Numbered from the stretch's first letter, positions 1-12,643 are shown. The stretch: DNA of 64,000 nt from Distichodus sexfasciatus (GCA_032718565.1 JAVGVS010000005.1:1708501-1772500); one strand, 5' to 3'. Notes: generated by a model from the sequence alone, not told the origin. A program made the numbers and translations.

Positions 1-215
1 CTCTAAACTTTTCTGGCAGAATACATAACATTCAGCCCCTCTGTGTTCTGCAAACTGACTCCATCAATCAAGCCCTGGTTTACTTTTTGGTTTAGGAATG
101 TTTGAAAGCAGCTCTTACGCATGGAGAGGCCCCTAGAGAGGGGCGGCAATATATTCAGCACATGTTTGCATGCTATTGTTAGCATGCTAACAAGTAGCCC
201 AAGCGTTCAACTCAC

Positions 216-324
216 GTTAAAGCAATTCTTGAACTTCTTGCTGATGAAGTAGAGGACGATGGGATTGATGCAGGAGTTGACAGTGGCCATGTTAATGCCA
301 ACGTAATCCATGATCAACAGAAAG
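216..324 (-). CDS. ednra: ednra coding exon 6 (TM7 and helix 8 start)
   Basis: The acceptor is TTTTTAG|CTTTCTG and the donor AAC|GTGAGT. It is 109 bp and ends in phase 0 after residue 386. It encodes TM7 (IMDYVGINMA, SCINPIVLYFISKKF) and the first residues of helix 8 (KNCFN). The family's next exon encodes the palmitoylated Cys cluster and the tail. It is not present in positions 1-215, so it lies outside this window. Confidence 0.94.
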
Positions 325-3300
325 CTAAAAAGAAACAATTTTACAGATTAGAATCAGTAACGACAATTTTAGTTAATAGAGGTAGCTAAAGCTAGGATTC
401 TTATACACTTGATACCTTTTCTAGGCAACAAATAAGAATTTTAATGTTCTATTCACTGTCTGTTCAATTACAGGAAATTTATCAAAGATGCCTGAAGTGT
501 AAAATCCTAGTATGAAAAAAAGTGCATCAGAAGAATCTTATTTAAATGTAATGTACATAGTGTCACGGTTCCCAAGGGACCGTTTCCCACCCAGCCACTG
601 GAGGGCACTTCTGTCCTGTCTTGTGTCTGTCTCCTGTGGTATGTCAGTCATTTCCTCCTGTCCTGCCGCCGTGTATTTTTTATTTTCCATGGCTCTCCCT
701 TTTGTATCTGTTGGTCCACCATTATGTAACCCTCCATTGGCGTGCTCTTTGTTGTGTGTCTCAATAAAGAGAGATTTTAAATTCTTTTTTGTGACCATTC
801 CCTATTTATTTTGCATGTTTATAATAACCTTACAGAGACAGCAGCCCACTATACAGAGGGCTCAACAGCGTCAGCAACATGAAATTTAAAGCCAAAAGTG
901 GATGAATTTTCTTGCACTCACTTATATAGTTCACAGCGATTGTCATCATAGGGGTTATCCAAAAATTTCTTCAGTATTCTGGCGAGGTGAAGTGGGAACC
1001 AGCAGAGGGCAAAGATCATCACCAGGCTGAAGACAGCCTTTGCCACTTCTCGCCTCTGCAGAAAAACACACTTAATAAATGTCAAAAATTGTTTTCCTAT
1101 GCACTCAAACACTATTTAGAAATTGCTAGAAAAAGAGACAGAAATTGGGATAATTGGAATGATAGTCAGCTGGGAGGTGATGGTTCATTCACCTGTTTGA
1201 GGTGGTCACTCAGGACAATGCGGAGGCTTCCTTTACGGTGCCTAAGCATCTCAATAATCATCAGGGTGTAGAAAACGACGCTGCAGACTAGCGGCACAAA
1301 GAAATAAAAGCCGAAAAGCCACCAGTCCTTCATTTCAACGTAGAGCTGGAAAAAGACAAAAGGAAAAGAGCAGGAGAAAATAAATAAAAACAGGAGAATA
1401 TAACTGACAAAACTGACTTCTAATGAGATTGTAAAAAAATGGATATTATACTTGTCTATAGTTTTGAACAAGTATTCAAAAAATTATTTTTTTCTACATT
1501 GTACTTTATACACACAATAACACTAAAACTGTAAAGTACATTTGATGAGAATCATTACATCAATGAGTTTACTGACACTATTGAGACCTTACTGTAATAC
1601 TTCAAGACATTCAAAATAAAATTCTGCTCTAGGTCAAAATAAAAACAGTGTGGAAACAATTTTGTATACATCAAACCATCTAGTGCATAAAACTTAAAGA
1701 CTGTACTGGGCCCCCTTTTTTATTTAAAAAAACGCTGTGTGAACTGCTCAAATTGCCCCTGGAGAGATCTAAATCCCGATGAAGTAATGCAGGAAGTCTG
1801 ACTGAATGTATCCCCAACTGTGTATGGAATTACTCAAGTTTTGGACAACAATTGCTTCCATATAAGCAGCCGCACACAAAGCAAGTAGGCTGAATAATGA
1901 TGATAAGTTTTTGATCTGATTGGCTATCAGTGTACGAATTAAAATCAAGCTCTCTGACATCAGGAGCAGTCTGGCAGCGAACACTGTTGAAAAGTAGATG
2001 GGTGAGAGAAAGGCCCCCGTGTTCCAGCTCCACACATATGGCTGTGCTCGGGGCAGATAGCTGGTTGTAATTGTACAGACGGCCTGCTATCAATTAACTT
2101 CTCCAGGCTCAGGAACAAAGAACATTAGCTCCAGATCCTCCCTGTGGAGGTTTCAAGGTTCGTCCTTGTCTCCTCGCATTCTGTTTCTCCTTAAAACGAA
2201 ATGTTGTCGACTTTTTGGTCATTTGTGGAGGGTCTGGGAGAAGTACGTGAAGTACACTGAAAAAGTTCAATCAAGTGTTGTTGTTCATTTTTTAAAAATA
2301 CACAGATCTATTAAAGCAAAATAAATTGAAAATTTAGCTGAAACAAATTTGACCAAACTTTGTGACTAAGCCAATGTGCCTGCAGTGGTGGGATATGCTC
2401 ATACTGGGTTTTAAATATCTGCTAACTTTGGACCTCATGTGGAGCACGGGCAGCTTTCTTTGTATTCAACCTGTGACCAGCTCAGTGGTCTACAAAGTAC
2501 TTCGAACAAGATGCCTAAGTCCCAGTCGCTGGATTATTGAGCCCAGGTTTGCTTTCTCCTTCTTAGTTAGAATAGTAAGTTCATTGTCTGTTTCCATTTC
2601 TGTCAGTCTCTTTCTCCTCTTCTTAACATAAACTCAATCTGGTGATCAGCGTCTGGTCGATATCATATTCACATGTGTTTTTTCTGATTTAGTTTGCTTC
2701 TAACCACCAGGTTTGCACTCACTCCTGCCAACCAAAGCTATCTGCTCCTGACATTGGGGGCTCTCAACCTGGGTGAACTTTGAGGGCAGACCATCTGTTT
2801 GTTTTTCCAGATTTAAGTTTAGTAGTGTGAGTCTGTATTTCTGCCTGCATGCTGGGTTTGCTTTTTGCACTTGCCCAACAGCACCCAATGACACATCATG
2901 ACAGTAAAATTTACATAACCTATTAGAATGATACTTGAGTAACACAGTGACACAGTACATTAATTTCATTATAATTGCAATCAATTAGAGAGTAAAAGTT
3001 GCTAATGTTGATAATACACACTTCAGGTACGAAGAAATGAAACTTAGTTCACTAACAACATAAATTTACTCAAAACCTTTACACCTCAGGACCTGCATGA
3101 CCTAAACATACAGCAAAAAGCAGGAACCAACAGGCCTGAGGTATTCTAATGTGTATTTTATATTGCTGTATGCTAGCAATACCTTGGAGAAGTTGGACTG
3201 TGGGTTGAGCATACAGGTGTGGTAGGAGTTGTTGCGGTAGGTGAAGGGCACAATATCGAACACCACCGCCTCCGGCACCGCCAGGATGAACGACAGCACC

Positions 3301-6300
3301 CAGATGCCCACAATTTCAATGGCGGTGAACAAGGGGATGCCTACTCCCTGAACACGGCTCCACGAGGCCACGGCCCTGTATCTGCACACACAAACACACA
3401 TACACTCTTAAACTAGTAAACATATCCATGATCAGCACTGATAGGCTGTTCATATTACTTAATGTTGTGTTTTGTGTTGGTTATACGCTATCCTGTTGTC
3501 TATGGGCTGGATGCTAAATTGGAAAAGAGGAGGCGTTTTCAAATAACTTTCATTTGTTTATTCATTTTTTAACCGTTTATTCCTAATTATGTTTGTAACT
3601 ACGGGAGCTTTTCCCAGAACAAGGGGTGCAAGGAAAGGACCAACATTGGGTCACCCACTCAACTCAGCTCAAACTTATTGATTTTATCAGTGAAAACTGT
3701 GAGTAAAATGAGACGATAACTAAAAAGATTAAATATAAAATGAAAGATTAAAATATAAACTATGTTGACTATAATAATAATGAGAAAAATAATATAATAA
3801 TAATAGACAAAATTCGAGAAAGATGAATGGGCCAGAATCAATGTAAAAACTTGGAATTTTTCCCTAAGTTTATTGTTATCTGTGTGGAAATCAATTGAAT
3901 ATAAAAAATGCCAGTTAACTTGTGACAAATGCATCTGACTGAAAAGTATAGTCTTCATCGGCAAAATATAGGGTAAAACTAATAAGGAACAAATGATGAA
4001 TAACTCTTCTATTACTTAACTGATCCTGAACCTGTAGCATAATATAACGTGTAGCATTAGCAACGCAACTCAGCTGCAACACGGACCAAATGTTGACTTT
4101 AGCTCACAGCAGAAAGCCTTCGACAGCGGAAAAGGTTGATCTAAGTTTAATGAAAGCCGTGTTTTGTGTGTTAATGCTGTGGCGGCGGTTACAGACGCAA
4201 ACTTGTGCCGATTGTTTGGATAAAGTGGCTTGTTTTTCCTTTGCACAAACTCGTGTTTGCTTGTCTCTTTCATTAATAACTCCTCTCGAGTGGATGCTTC
4301 CGTAAAATGGTGCATCAAGATTTCATGGTGCAACTATATATTTTTCATGACCCGTTAGAATATTCCTGTTTAGCAACAATGAGACATTACTATTTTACAA
4401 AGTGGTGTTGGATCCACCTTTTCGATGCTTAAGCGGCAGGGGGAGCGACAAGTCACTTGCTATGAGAGGACATGAATCAGAGCAGACATGCTCGACATTT
4501 CCTCATTACTGTCTGGAACATATCAAAACCAGCTGTGCTTAGGGTGAATTTCAGACGGTCCTGCAACTGTTAGTCATCCACTGGTTCTTATATATGTGCC
4601 TGGACTTCATGTGAATTCTCATGTTGTGCAACCAGTGTATGGACAGACCACTGTGTTCTTACTGGAATCCTGCTTTTTAAAAATCCTGGTTTTGCCTCCA
4701 TTTGTTATGTGGTGTGTTGTGAGTGTGGTTAACATTGTGTACATGTTTGAGGGGTGAGAGACAATTCAGTTTGCAGGCAAAATTTGAATACCATGGACAG
4801 AATTCAGCAAAACAGTGAAAGTATTTGATTTACTAGTACAGTGAAATAAAACAGGATGTACATGTGGCAGAGATGTGGCTTTGACAAAATAGAGATGGGA
4901 AGAAATATGCATTCTGCTTAAAAGTTACTTAATGTACAAGGTATTTATTTATTTTGCATTATGGGCAGCATGTATTTTGCCCTTCAACGCCACCTTAACA
5001 CAAAGTGTCACATCTAACAAAGTGTTTCATGGTTTTCTTCTCAAAATGTCTTTGCACTGTCTTAAGAGAATTCGAGGTTTGTGCAGCTCAAATATGCTCC
5101 AGTCATTCTCATGTATAAGCGAGTGAAAATGAAGACTGCAGGCAAACGCGGATGGTGTCATCATTTCATCCCTGAACGCAAGAGTTGTAGAAAAAACTGA
5201 CCAAATTGGTTACATACGCTTGAATAAATTATATTCAAAAACCTAAAACTCTACAGCAATTTTTTAAAACTTACTCTAAATGAACAAGAAAACTAACCAT
5301 TATAGTCCTTCCTATTTTGCTTTTATTTTGACTCGCTTGGCATAATAAGCTTTGCACAGGTAGGCTTTCCACCACCAGTGAGAAAGAGATGCCTACTACA
5401 GCTGACTGTAAAGATTTCTGGAAGTTCTCTGGCCCTACTTGCCAGAGGCCCGACTTGCCCCCGCATCCTGTTCCCCCAAATCCCACCCCAATCCACACCC
5501 CAAAGGGGCTAGACCATTAATCTTTCCTGGGGAACATTTCATGGGAACCAGGTTTCCTATGATGTGAGAACCTCACTTATGTCTTCATGAGGCCAAATGG
5601 TATTGTGCCATAAAATAAAGCAGAATCAAGACCATGTGTTACTTTATTTCATTTACAGTTCAGAAGACTCTAATTACTGGGGTGTTTACACTACACAAAA
5701 GATTGTAAATGCAGTTGTCCTTGTGCAACACTAGCTACTTGGCACAACAGAAACTTGACTGAACACAAATTGTGACCTCATTTGCTTGTGCGAAGAGTTA
5801 ACAATAAAAAGCTACAAGACACAAGACTATGGCTATGGCCCTGCCTGCACTAAACACATTAGCCTCTGATATAATCCCCATCACTGCTGCCTTGCCCTCC
5901 CACTAACCCTGAAATGGAGCCTATCTATGAAATCTTACTCCTTCACCTCAACTTGGCCTTGGGGTTAAAGGTCAAATTAGGACTTCATGAGTTAAACTGA
6001 AGGTGGCAGTAAGAAATCAATCACAGACTTGCAATGTTTATTTTAGTCTAAACTATCACTTTCTCATTTAAAACTCACTCAATCCTATGAGTTACCATAC
6101 TGATCATGACCATATAAATAATCCTAAATAACAAGAATAAAAATAATAGTTGCAATAAAAAATATATTGGTATAGTATTTGACCTCTTCAGAGTTTTTTG
6201 CTGTTTAGTATTTTTTATAGTGAGCCCTATATAGGATCCAATTGTAAAGAATCATGTTTTTAGTAGGTCAATGGGTATCATCTATACATTTAGTTAAAAA

Positions 6301-9300
6301 ATAAAAAAGTAAAATGTGGAACATTGCAAAATGCAAAAAAGCTTAAAAAGCTGTTGTCTAGGAACCACAAGTGAGAGATTACAAAAGATTACTACATTTA
6401 AAAGCTAAAGATTACTGAGAGGTTTCTCAGAGATACTAAAAGTTTTCAGATAGTTCCCAGCAGCAGATTTTCTGTCTCCAAACAAAGTTCAACAAAGTCT
6501 ACATTCAAAAATGTGCAGTATATTCAGTGAGAATATACTTTTTATAGTGGGAATGACTGAAGGGCTGAAGCCCTGTCTTGATCATCATCGGAAATTGTGG
6601 GTTCAGATTTAGTTTAAAATCCAAAAGCTGGATCTGGAAAAGTACCAGAGGCACCATAATGGACTCCTGAATAAAGTCTTAAACCTGAAGTTACTCATTT
6701 AGGGAAGAGAAGTCATTCTAAATAAGGGAGTATGAAAAAACTGGTTATTCACAGTGATGCATTAGAAGAACCTTCTTTGGTTCTACACAGACCCTTTTAC
6801 CCATTAGTTCTTTGTAGAACCATTTATCATGAAGTGATCACGAAGAATTTTTAATGAACATGTGTTCAATATGTGCAATATGTAATAATTTGATCAATTT
6901 GTTCTAATCTAGTGTTTGGTAAAACTTAGTCAATTTATCAATTACTTTATATTAATTGTAACAACTGATCTCTCTAAAAGGCAGAAGCAGATATCACCTG
7001 TTACTATTAAAAAGTGCACCATAACAATCATTTCTACACACATCAGTAGTCATTAAGGTCAAACTGTAACATAAAGTGTTAAAAAAAGCACTGAAAATAA
7101 CCAGTTTTTCTTAGAGTGTAGCATTCACGAGTCATAGACACTGAAGTAACATAAAACTTTGTTATGACAGAGGATATGAGGTACCTGTCCACGCTGAGAG
7201 CACACAGGTTGAGGATGGTGATGCCCACTGATGCTTTCTGGATGAAGGGCACCAACTTACACAGGACCAGGCCAAAGAAGACTTCAGCAAAAGGCCATTT
7301 TCCCATCAGAAGCTGTCAAAAGAGAGAACAACAGAACCCAAAATTGAATTTATTCTGAGCCATAACCAAATGCGGACACCAGTAGAATAACTAAATACTG
7401 CTAAATTGACTGACCTTGCCAAGATCATCTGATTTAGCAGTATTTTATTATCCTACTTCATTATTGTAGATTGCACTAAAATTACATTCAGTTTTATAGA
7501 TAATAATGTTTAAGCAGCGTATCTTTACTACTACAATTAGTAGCAGTAAACTACATTTAATTCACTTTGTAAATGGCTTCCTCTGGGAAAAGCAGGAAAA
7601 AAGCAATTATCCTCCAGTTACGGGAAGAAACCTCCACGAGTGCATCCTGACTGTCTGTGTTCATGTACAGCCCTTTAGGGAAGTGTCAAGGCAGGAAATG
7701 TGTGTGTGTGTGTGTGTGAGTGTGTGTTTACACAAAGCAGAGATTTGGCCGCAACCACCCGGAGATTTGGGTTAACAGATTTAGTTGTATTTGTTATGTG
7801 TTGCAAATGGTTACATTGTGTATTTATGTTATTAAATTGACATCTGATATGAGTGCTATTTAATTATTAATATGATAAAGCAACAAAGTCCATTAGTTAT
7901 CAGGCATGGATATGAAAGGTTTCTCCTCTAACACTCCCATGCTCTCCACAATTCCCCTAGACTTCTCCTATGAGCTAATTATTCTTCATCTGTAAATGAA
8001 ATGATGATTTGAGGAGTCGGATTTGGGACATTCTGACATCTGATCTGTGTAATCCATCTGCTTCCTCTGGCCATGTCTCTGTGTAGACTTTTTGCTTGGC
8101 AGATGTTGCTGAATACGCCAGTGACAGATGAGAGGAGATAAGAGAACACAATTTACAGGCGATAACACATCAGGTCAGCACACTCTGTCCAGACCTGGCT
8201 GTTTGTTTTATCTGGCCATATCGACACACACCCTGACCACAGCAACATGCTCTGGGAGAGTCAGTGTAGTATCTCTTTCATTTCACATGGTGTTCTTCTG
8301 CCTCACTTTCTCATACAGACTGTCCCACAATTTCATAAAACCTCCTCATATAATTCTTCAGAAAGAGGAATAGTAGACAAACCTATACTTTGGTCAAAGT
8401 TAAGATTCCTTACTAAAATATAACAATAAATCTGTTATCAGTTTTATTTAGCAATTCATATTTTAATTAAATTAATAACAATTTAAGTTTTGTTTAATTT
8501 GTTCTTAAGAGAGTTAAGAACTTTATATAGTATAATAGAATTGAGGAAAACCCAATAAGCTAATGTTTTGCACAGACAGCTATGCAATAAAATGCAGTGC
8601 CAATGAGGAAAAGACAGGAGGCAGAACTGGAGGTTGCAGAGCTCAAGATGTTGAGGTTCTCTTTGGAAGTGACGAGGATGGATAGGATCAGGAATGAGTT
8701 CATCAGGGGGACAACTCATGTTAGATGTTTTGGAGATAAAGTCAGAGAGGCCAGACTGAGATGGTTTGGACATGTCCTGAAGAGAGACAATGAGTACATA
8801 GGTAGAAGGTTGCTGAGGTTGGAGCCACCAGGCAGGAGGCTGAGAAGGAGAGCAAAAAGGAGATTTATGGATGCGGTGAAAGAGGACATGAAGTTAGTTG
8901 GTGTGAGGGTAGAGGATGCAGAAGATAGGACTAGATGGAGACAGATGATTCGCTGTGGCGACCCCTGAAGGGAAAAGCCGAAAGAGGAAGAAGAAGAAGA
9001 AGAATCTATGCAATAAAATTAGCGTAAGAATGTTCTTCAGCATTGGTAGATTCTGTTCTTACCTACAAACAAATCGCAAATAAGAAAACACTAGTAAATG
9101 GCAGAATCTTTGTGAAAGCTGTGTAAGTCAGTTTTAGGAACAAACTTCTTGTTGAGAATGGTTGGGGAATGAGGCCTAATGTCTTTCATTAGACTGCTTG
9201 CCGATTTAAATAAATAAATAAATAAATAAATAAAAATAAATAAAATGGAAAATAAAAATAATAAATAGGATTTTGCTGAAATTGGTAAAGGTTCATCATT

Positions 9301-12300
9301 ACAAGAAATATCTTTTACACTTAAAGATAAGTGTTTAATTTGCTTGTTTTCAAAGTTTGATGCTAATTCTCAAATTCCTTCAATGCCATAATTGATGAGG
9401 ACTAGACTGACACAAGTCACGGTCACGTTGGAACAGAGTAACCAAAAGGTGCGTAAGTGTGTTATACCAAAAGTAGGATTTGCATTGTCAGCTACATACA
9501 ATCCTACTGAAATGTACTGAAAGACTTTTACTATAGTTGTGGGCATCTAGAGAAAGAAAGTTGGTAAAAAATGATAATACTAACAATTTTAAAGTACTCA
9601 AAATAATACTTAAGTACAATATACATCATTGGTGGACATATACAGTGAAATGCATAAGTAATTGGTCAAAAAGTTTATTTGTGGGACTGTATAACTACTG
9701 GAAACTACTGTTAAACAGTTTTTCAAGCTACAAGCTACTTGTGGATAAAAGTAAAACAGCTACTGGTTTAATATAGTAGTTAGCTGCACTATGAAGTACA
9801 GAGAAAAAGAAACTATGTAATGCTCTTTGTAAAAAAAAAAAGTATTTAGTTATGGGAAGGGGGAATATGGGAAATACTTTTTGTATTAAATCTCTTCATT
9901 TGACGGGAAAACATACTGGGAAAGAAATCCAGTCAGACAGCTCAGTCACACAAGTTGAAATGAGTAAGAACTCACATGAGAAATGGTTTTGGTCAGAATC
10001 AGAGCCAGAAGTCAGGAATGGGCTGGGCTTTGCTGTCCTAATTATGTACAAGTTTTGTCCATCTGAATTTCAGGCTTTCACACTGAAGTTGTTTAAATAC
10101 CACCAAAGTGAGAGAGTTGTATAATCACATTTTTGGACAGCTTTATTTTGTTGAAACATTTTAGAGGCACGAGAAATAATCTAGACAGGCATTTAAGAGG
10201 CATCTGAAGTTCTCTGCTGCTTTCAAACTAAGGACCAAAGATGTGTCAAATCAACTTTTGAGAGGATCACTGAAAGCACGAACAACTCTTGAAAGCTTAG
10301 GAATATGACTAGTCTTACTAAAGCACTGAAGCACTGTGCTAAAGCACAATCAGACTAAAATGAAATCTACTGCCGGACCTCAGATGGTCTAATTAAAGTC
10401 CCAGACCCCAAAAATAGAAGAGTCAGGTCATTTTAATATAAACACCTGCATAGTTTTGGGATCAAATATTATGAACAAATGCGTCATAGATTAATGGCGC
10501 AATAAGCAAGCAACGTTTTGCAGCAGAACAATAATTCAAAACTCTGGAATACTAACTCTGGTTTTTCAGGCTCAAAATATGGAATGTTCTTGGATGACCA
10601 AGTCACACGACCTGAACCTCTTTTGAGCCTTCATTTGAGTTTCCCATGACAAGACTGCAGGCCATAACAACTAGAATTGAAAATTAATAGTGCGTAGGCA
10701 GAAAAACAAGTAGCATTTGCTGAAAGCTTTGGGTCAAAGGAGACACCAACAGTGAGTGACTTGTGTTCATCTGACAAGTCACTTTTAATCCATGTTGGAT
10801 GTTTAAACTACAACTACACACATTTAATATATTTTCAGCCAAGCATGAATAAAGACGAAAGATATTTGGTATTTGGTTACATACCATTGACATGCAATAA
10901 CAATAAAGTTTAGTATAATAAGGAAGTGTGTTTTCCTTGGATTTCATACCCGTAAAGACTTAAGACTCAACATGACCGCTAACCTCACCCCTAACCAAAA
11001 CGCTTAACATTTCAGACAAGTTGGCATAAGTAAATTCACAAACGTGAGACGCTACTGAACCCCATAACATTACCAGACTTTGATGCCATCCCTTGAGACC
11101 CTCTAGAAAGTCTCTAACAGTTATTACATTTGTGGTTTTATGATGTTTTCATTCTCCTCCATACAGAAAGTGATTCTCAAACCATCCAGTTTTTCTTTAT
11201 GACCAACTGCATTATTTAGTTTGTAGTTTGTGCATTTCTCAATTGCATCATTTTTGGCAGATGTTCTTCTCCAGAGCAACATACATTTTATCCTACCTGT
11301 GTAATACACTGTTCACAATAAAACAATATTTAGATTTTATTTTCAAGCATTCCAGGTGGCATCACAGTGCTTTTTTCACAATTCTAGTATGTGAGTTTGA
11401 GGGTGTTTTTCATGACATTTTCACGTTCGTCATTGGTCAGGTGCTGAGCTCTTTCCTTCAGAAACCTGCCCATTGTAAAATGTGAACTTCTCTGTGAGAG
11501 ATTTGTGGTTCCTCCTTTTTCTGCCATTGTTCTAACTGTTTGGTAATGATTTTCCCCTCATGTTCTTCCTGTCTCTAAAACCAGACTTTTGTCCTCTTGT
11601 ATCCAAATACCCAAGTCAGTGCTATAATCCATATAATCCATTCTGGTCTGACTTTTCTAGTTTTGTCCCTTAAAGCCTAAATAAAACTTTTCTTCTCTTG
11701 TCCCCCACAACCTAAGTCGGTGCTATAATTTATTCTACATTCATTCTATATTAAAAGTGAACTGGGAAGATGACTTAATTAAAAAGTTTGCTTATCTTAA
11801 ACTACAAATACAAAGGCAACATTCAAACAAAACTTGCTCCAACTCTAGAAATGAAATATTTTTTCATTTTTCCTTAAACTCATATTCATAATCTTTTTTG
11901 TCTGAAATTTAAACAAAATCAGCAGCGAAAAAATCCCCAAAAACTACATATTACCATAATTCAAATTGCTGTAGATATACAAAGTGTAAATGCTTTCAAA
12001 GTAAAAGTGAAGTCATGTTCTTTAACATTACGGTTGTGTCTATTTCCTGTTTTTGGACTGCAATTTTATTTTATATGAGTATTTGTATCCAAGAAATTAA
12101 ACCTTGCAAACGTAAAGGTAGATTATGCAGGAGTTTTGAGGTCAGGTCCTACCTTATAGACGTTGATGGGGATGTCTATGATGATGTAAATGAGATCTCC
12201 GAGGGCCAGACTGGCAATGAGGGCATTCGGCCCGTTCCTCATGCACTTGTGCTGGTAGATAATCCGTAAGAGCGTGGCATTGCCCACAATTCCCGTCACA

Positions 12301-12587
12301 AACACCACGCAGGAGATCAACGTGTTGATGACCTGGAAGGTGTTTGCGATGCGTGGTCGGATCTTACAGGATCGAGGCCTGATGCTGTTGTTGCCCCCTG
12401 GGTTCCTGGCGTCAGGCCGTGGGCCAGAGACATTCCCTGTTGGGATGCGGGGTCCCAGGGGCTGGATGGTGCTCGAGAAGGGCACGAGAGTGCCGGGATG
12501 CGCAGAGGTGGGGTTAATCTGAGTCACTGCGCCAGTGGCCATGATGGCCATTAGCAACAACATAAGTAGGGTCGTTGGTGAGCACAT
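216..12587 (-). CDS. ednra: Endothelin receptor type A-like GPCR, 6 coding exons, 3' end outside window
   Basis: Join on the minus strand: 12587-12153, 7312-7185, 3381-3183, 1345-1193, 1055-922, 324-216 (386 residues so far; human ETA is about 427). It is a class A G-protein-coupled receptor of the plasma membrane that binds endothelin peptides, couples mainly through Gq, and acts in vascular smooth muscle and cranial neural crest (family knowledge). Visible hallmarks are a signal peptide at residues 1-23, TM1 with GN(103), TM2 with D131, the TM3 disulfide Cys163, DRY at 187-189, ECL2 Cys244, CWFP at 323-326 and NPIVLY at 370-375. Type A rather than type B is indicated by nine residues between WPF and CK in ECL1 (four in ETB), SWSRVQG after DRY, WWLFGFYF in TM5 and GSLRI in ICL3. 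The Cys-rich tail exon is missing at the left edge. Teleosts have ednraa and ednrab, and I cannot say which this is. Confidence 0.95.
325..921 (-). other. ednra intron between coding exons 5 and 6
   Basis: This is a 597-bp intron with GTGAGT and TTTTTAG ends. Its middle (about 561-796) reads as a decayed repeat that begins TGTCACGG, contains an AATAAA and ends near TTGTGACC. This resembles an old solo LTR or similar insertion, but no target duplication is evident. Confidence 0.6.
922..1055 (-). CDS. ednra: ednra coding exon 5 (TM6-ECL3)
   Basis: The acceptor is TTTCTGCAG|AGGCGA. The donor is ATAA|GTGAGT, which lacks the usual G at the last exon base but has a perfect intronic GTGAGT. It is 134 bp and ends in phase 2. 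It encodes residues 306-349: RREVAK, TM6 with CWFP at 323-326, and ECL3 with NRCEL whose Cys346 likely pairs with Cys74. The intron to exon 4 is only 137 bp. Confidence 0.93.
1193..1345 (-). CDS. ednra: ednra coding exon 4 (TM5-ICL3)
   Basis: The acceptor is TTTTTCCAG|CTCTAC and the donor CAG|GTGAAT. It is 153 bp (51 codons), phase 0 at both ends. It encodes residues 255-305, including KDWWLFGFYF at the top of TM5, VPLVC, YTLM, and the ICL3 segment with GSLRI and SDHLKQ. GSLRI and WWLFGFYF are type A-like. Confidence 0.94.
1346..3182 (-). other. ednra intron between coding exons 3 and 4
   Basis: An AT-rich intron of 1.84 kb. I see no repeat with clear ends and no alternative exon with both splice signals and family similarity. 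Confidence 0.7.
3183..3381 (-). CDS. ednra: ednra coding exon 3 (ICL2-TM4-ECL2)
   Basis: The acceptor is TGTGCAG|ATACAGG, which completes the Arg of DRY as AG+A. The donor is AAG|GTATTG. At 199 bp it ends in phase 0. It encodes residues 188-254: RYRAVASWSRVQG, TM4 with the IEIVGIWVLSFILAVPEA core, and ECL2 with Cys244 and sequons at N238 and N251. The ECL2 spacing from CMLN to KDWW matches human ETA exactly, which supports this junction. Confidence 0.94.
3382..7184 (-). other. ednra intron between coding exons 2 and 3
   Basis: A 3.8-kb AT-rich intron with GTACCT donor and TGTGCAG acceptor. It contains a low-complexity AATA-rich stretch near 3.7-3.8 kb. About 6.77-6.86 kb has AGAACC/GGTTCT-type fish repeat debris. 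Nothing coding was recognised. Confidence 0.6.
7185..7312 (-). CDS. ednra: ednra coding exon 2 (ECL1-TM3)
   Basis: The acceptor is GACAG|CTTCTG and the donor CAG|GTACCT, giving 128 bp, phase 0 to phase 2. It encodes residues 146-188: ECL1 with WPF, the disulfide Cys163, the TM3 ligand-pocket segment VPFIQKASVG with Lys171, and the start of DRY, whose Arg codon is split across the junction with the next exon. ECL1 has the longer ETA-type spacing. Confidence 0.93.
8594..9005 (+). mobile_element. 5'-truncated RTE-like LINE, 3' end
   Basis: The element encodes the C-terminal end of a non-LTR reverse-transcriptase protein (frame 8597-8968, ending GDP-stop). It shows the familiar VTRMDRIRNEFIRG, LRWFGHVLKRD and RRFMDAVKEDMK blocks. 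After the stop come a GAAGGGAAAAGCCGAAAG segment and a GAA-repeat tail (about 8986-9003). It is flanked by a perfect 14-bp duplication, CTATGCAATAAAAT, at 8580-8593 and 9006-9019. It lies antisense to ednra within an intron. The RTE/RTE-X assignment is by motif memory. The frame is open with no stop over 123 codons. Confidence 0.85.
9207..9246. repeat. (AAAT)n microsatellite
   Basis: About nine AAAT units with one extra A, inside the largest ednra intron. Confidence 0.9.
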
Positions 12588-12643
12588 TCCGATGTCTCTT
12601 TTGTAAATAAAATTGTAAGAGTCCAATTAAATGTCGCTGAAGG
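12153..12643 (-). CDS. ednra: ednra first coding exon (5' UTR 12643-12588, CDS 12587-12153)
   Basis: The acceptor is a long T/C tract ending in CCCCAG just before 12643, so the exon starts with 56 bases of 5' UTR. The first ATG in frame is at 12587. An in-frame TTG at 12626 is not a likely vertebrate start. The exon encodes residues 1-145: a hydrophobic signal peptide (MCSPTTLLMLLLMAIMATGA), a Pro/Gly/Arg-rich extracellular N-terminus with sequons at N52 and N66, a Cys at 74 likely to pair with ECL3, TM1, ICL1 (KCMRNGPN) and TM2. The donor is AAG|GTAGGA and the exon ends in phase 0. Confidence 0.93.

Larger units (their letters stand above)
7313..12152 (-). other. ednra largest intron (coding exons 1-2)
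   Basis: A 4.8-kb intron. It carries a TG microsatellite (about 7698-7728), the RTE-like LINE fragment, an AAAT microsatellite (9207-9246), and an imperfect direct repeat around 11594-11634 and 11693-11735 sharing AAGTC(A/G)GTGCTATAAT. Regulatory sequence for ednra could lie here, but none can be identified by sight. Confidence 0.6.

Noticed and set aside
512..889. 125-codon frame in an ednra intron
   Set aside because: It spans LTR-like repeat debris and has an overlapping antisense frame. No family similarity.
12588..12626. Upstream extension of the ednra frame to a TTG at 12626
   Set aside because: No ATG in this extension. The ATG at 12587 begins a good signal peptide, and the extension is 5' UTR.
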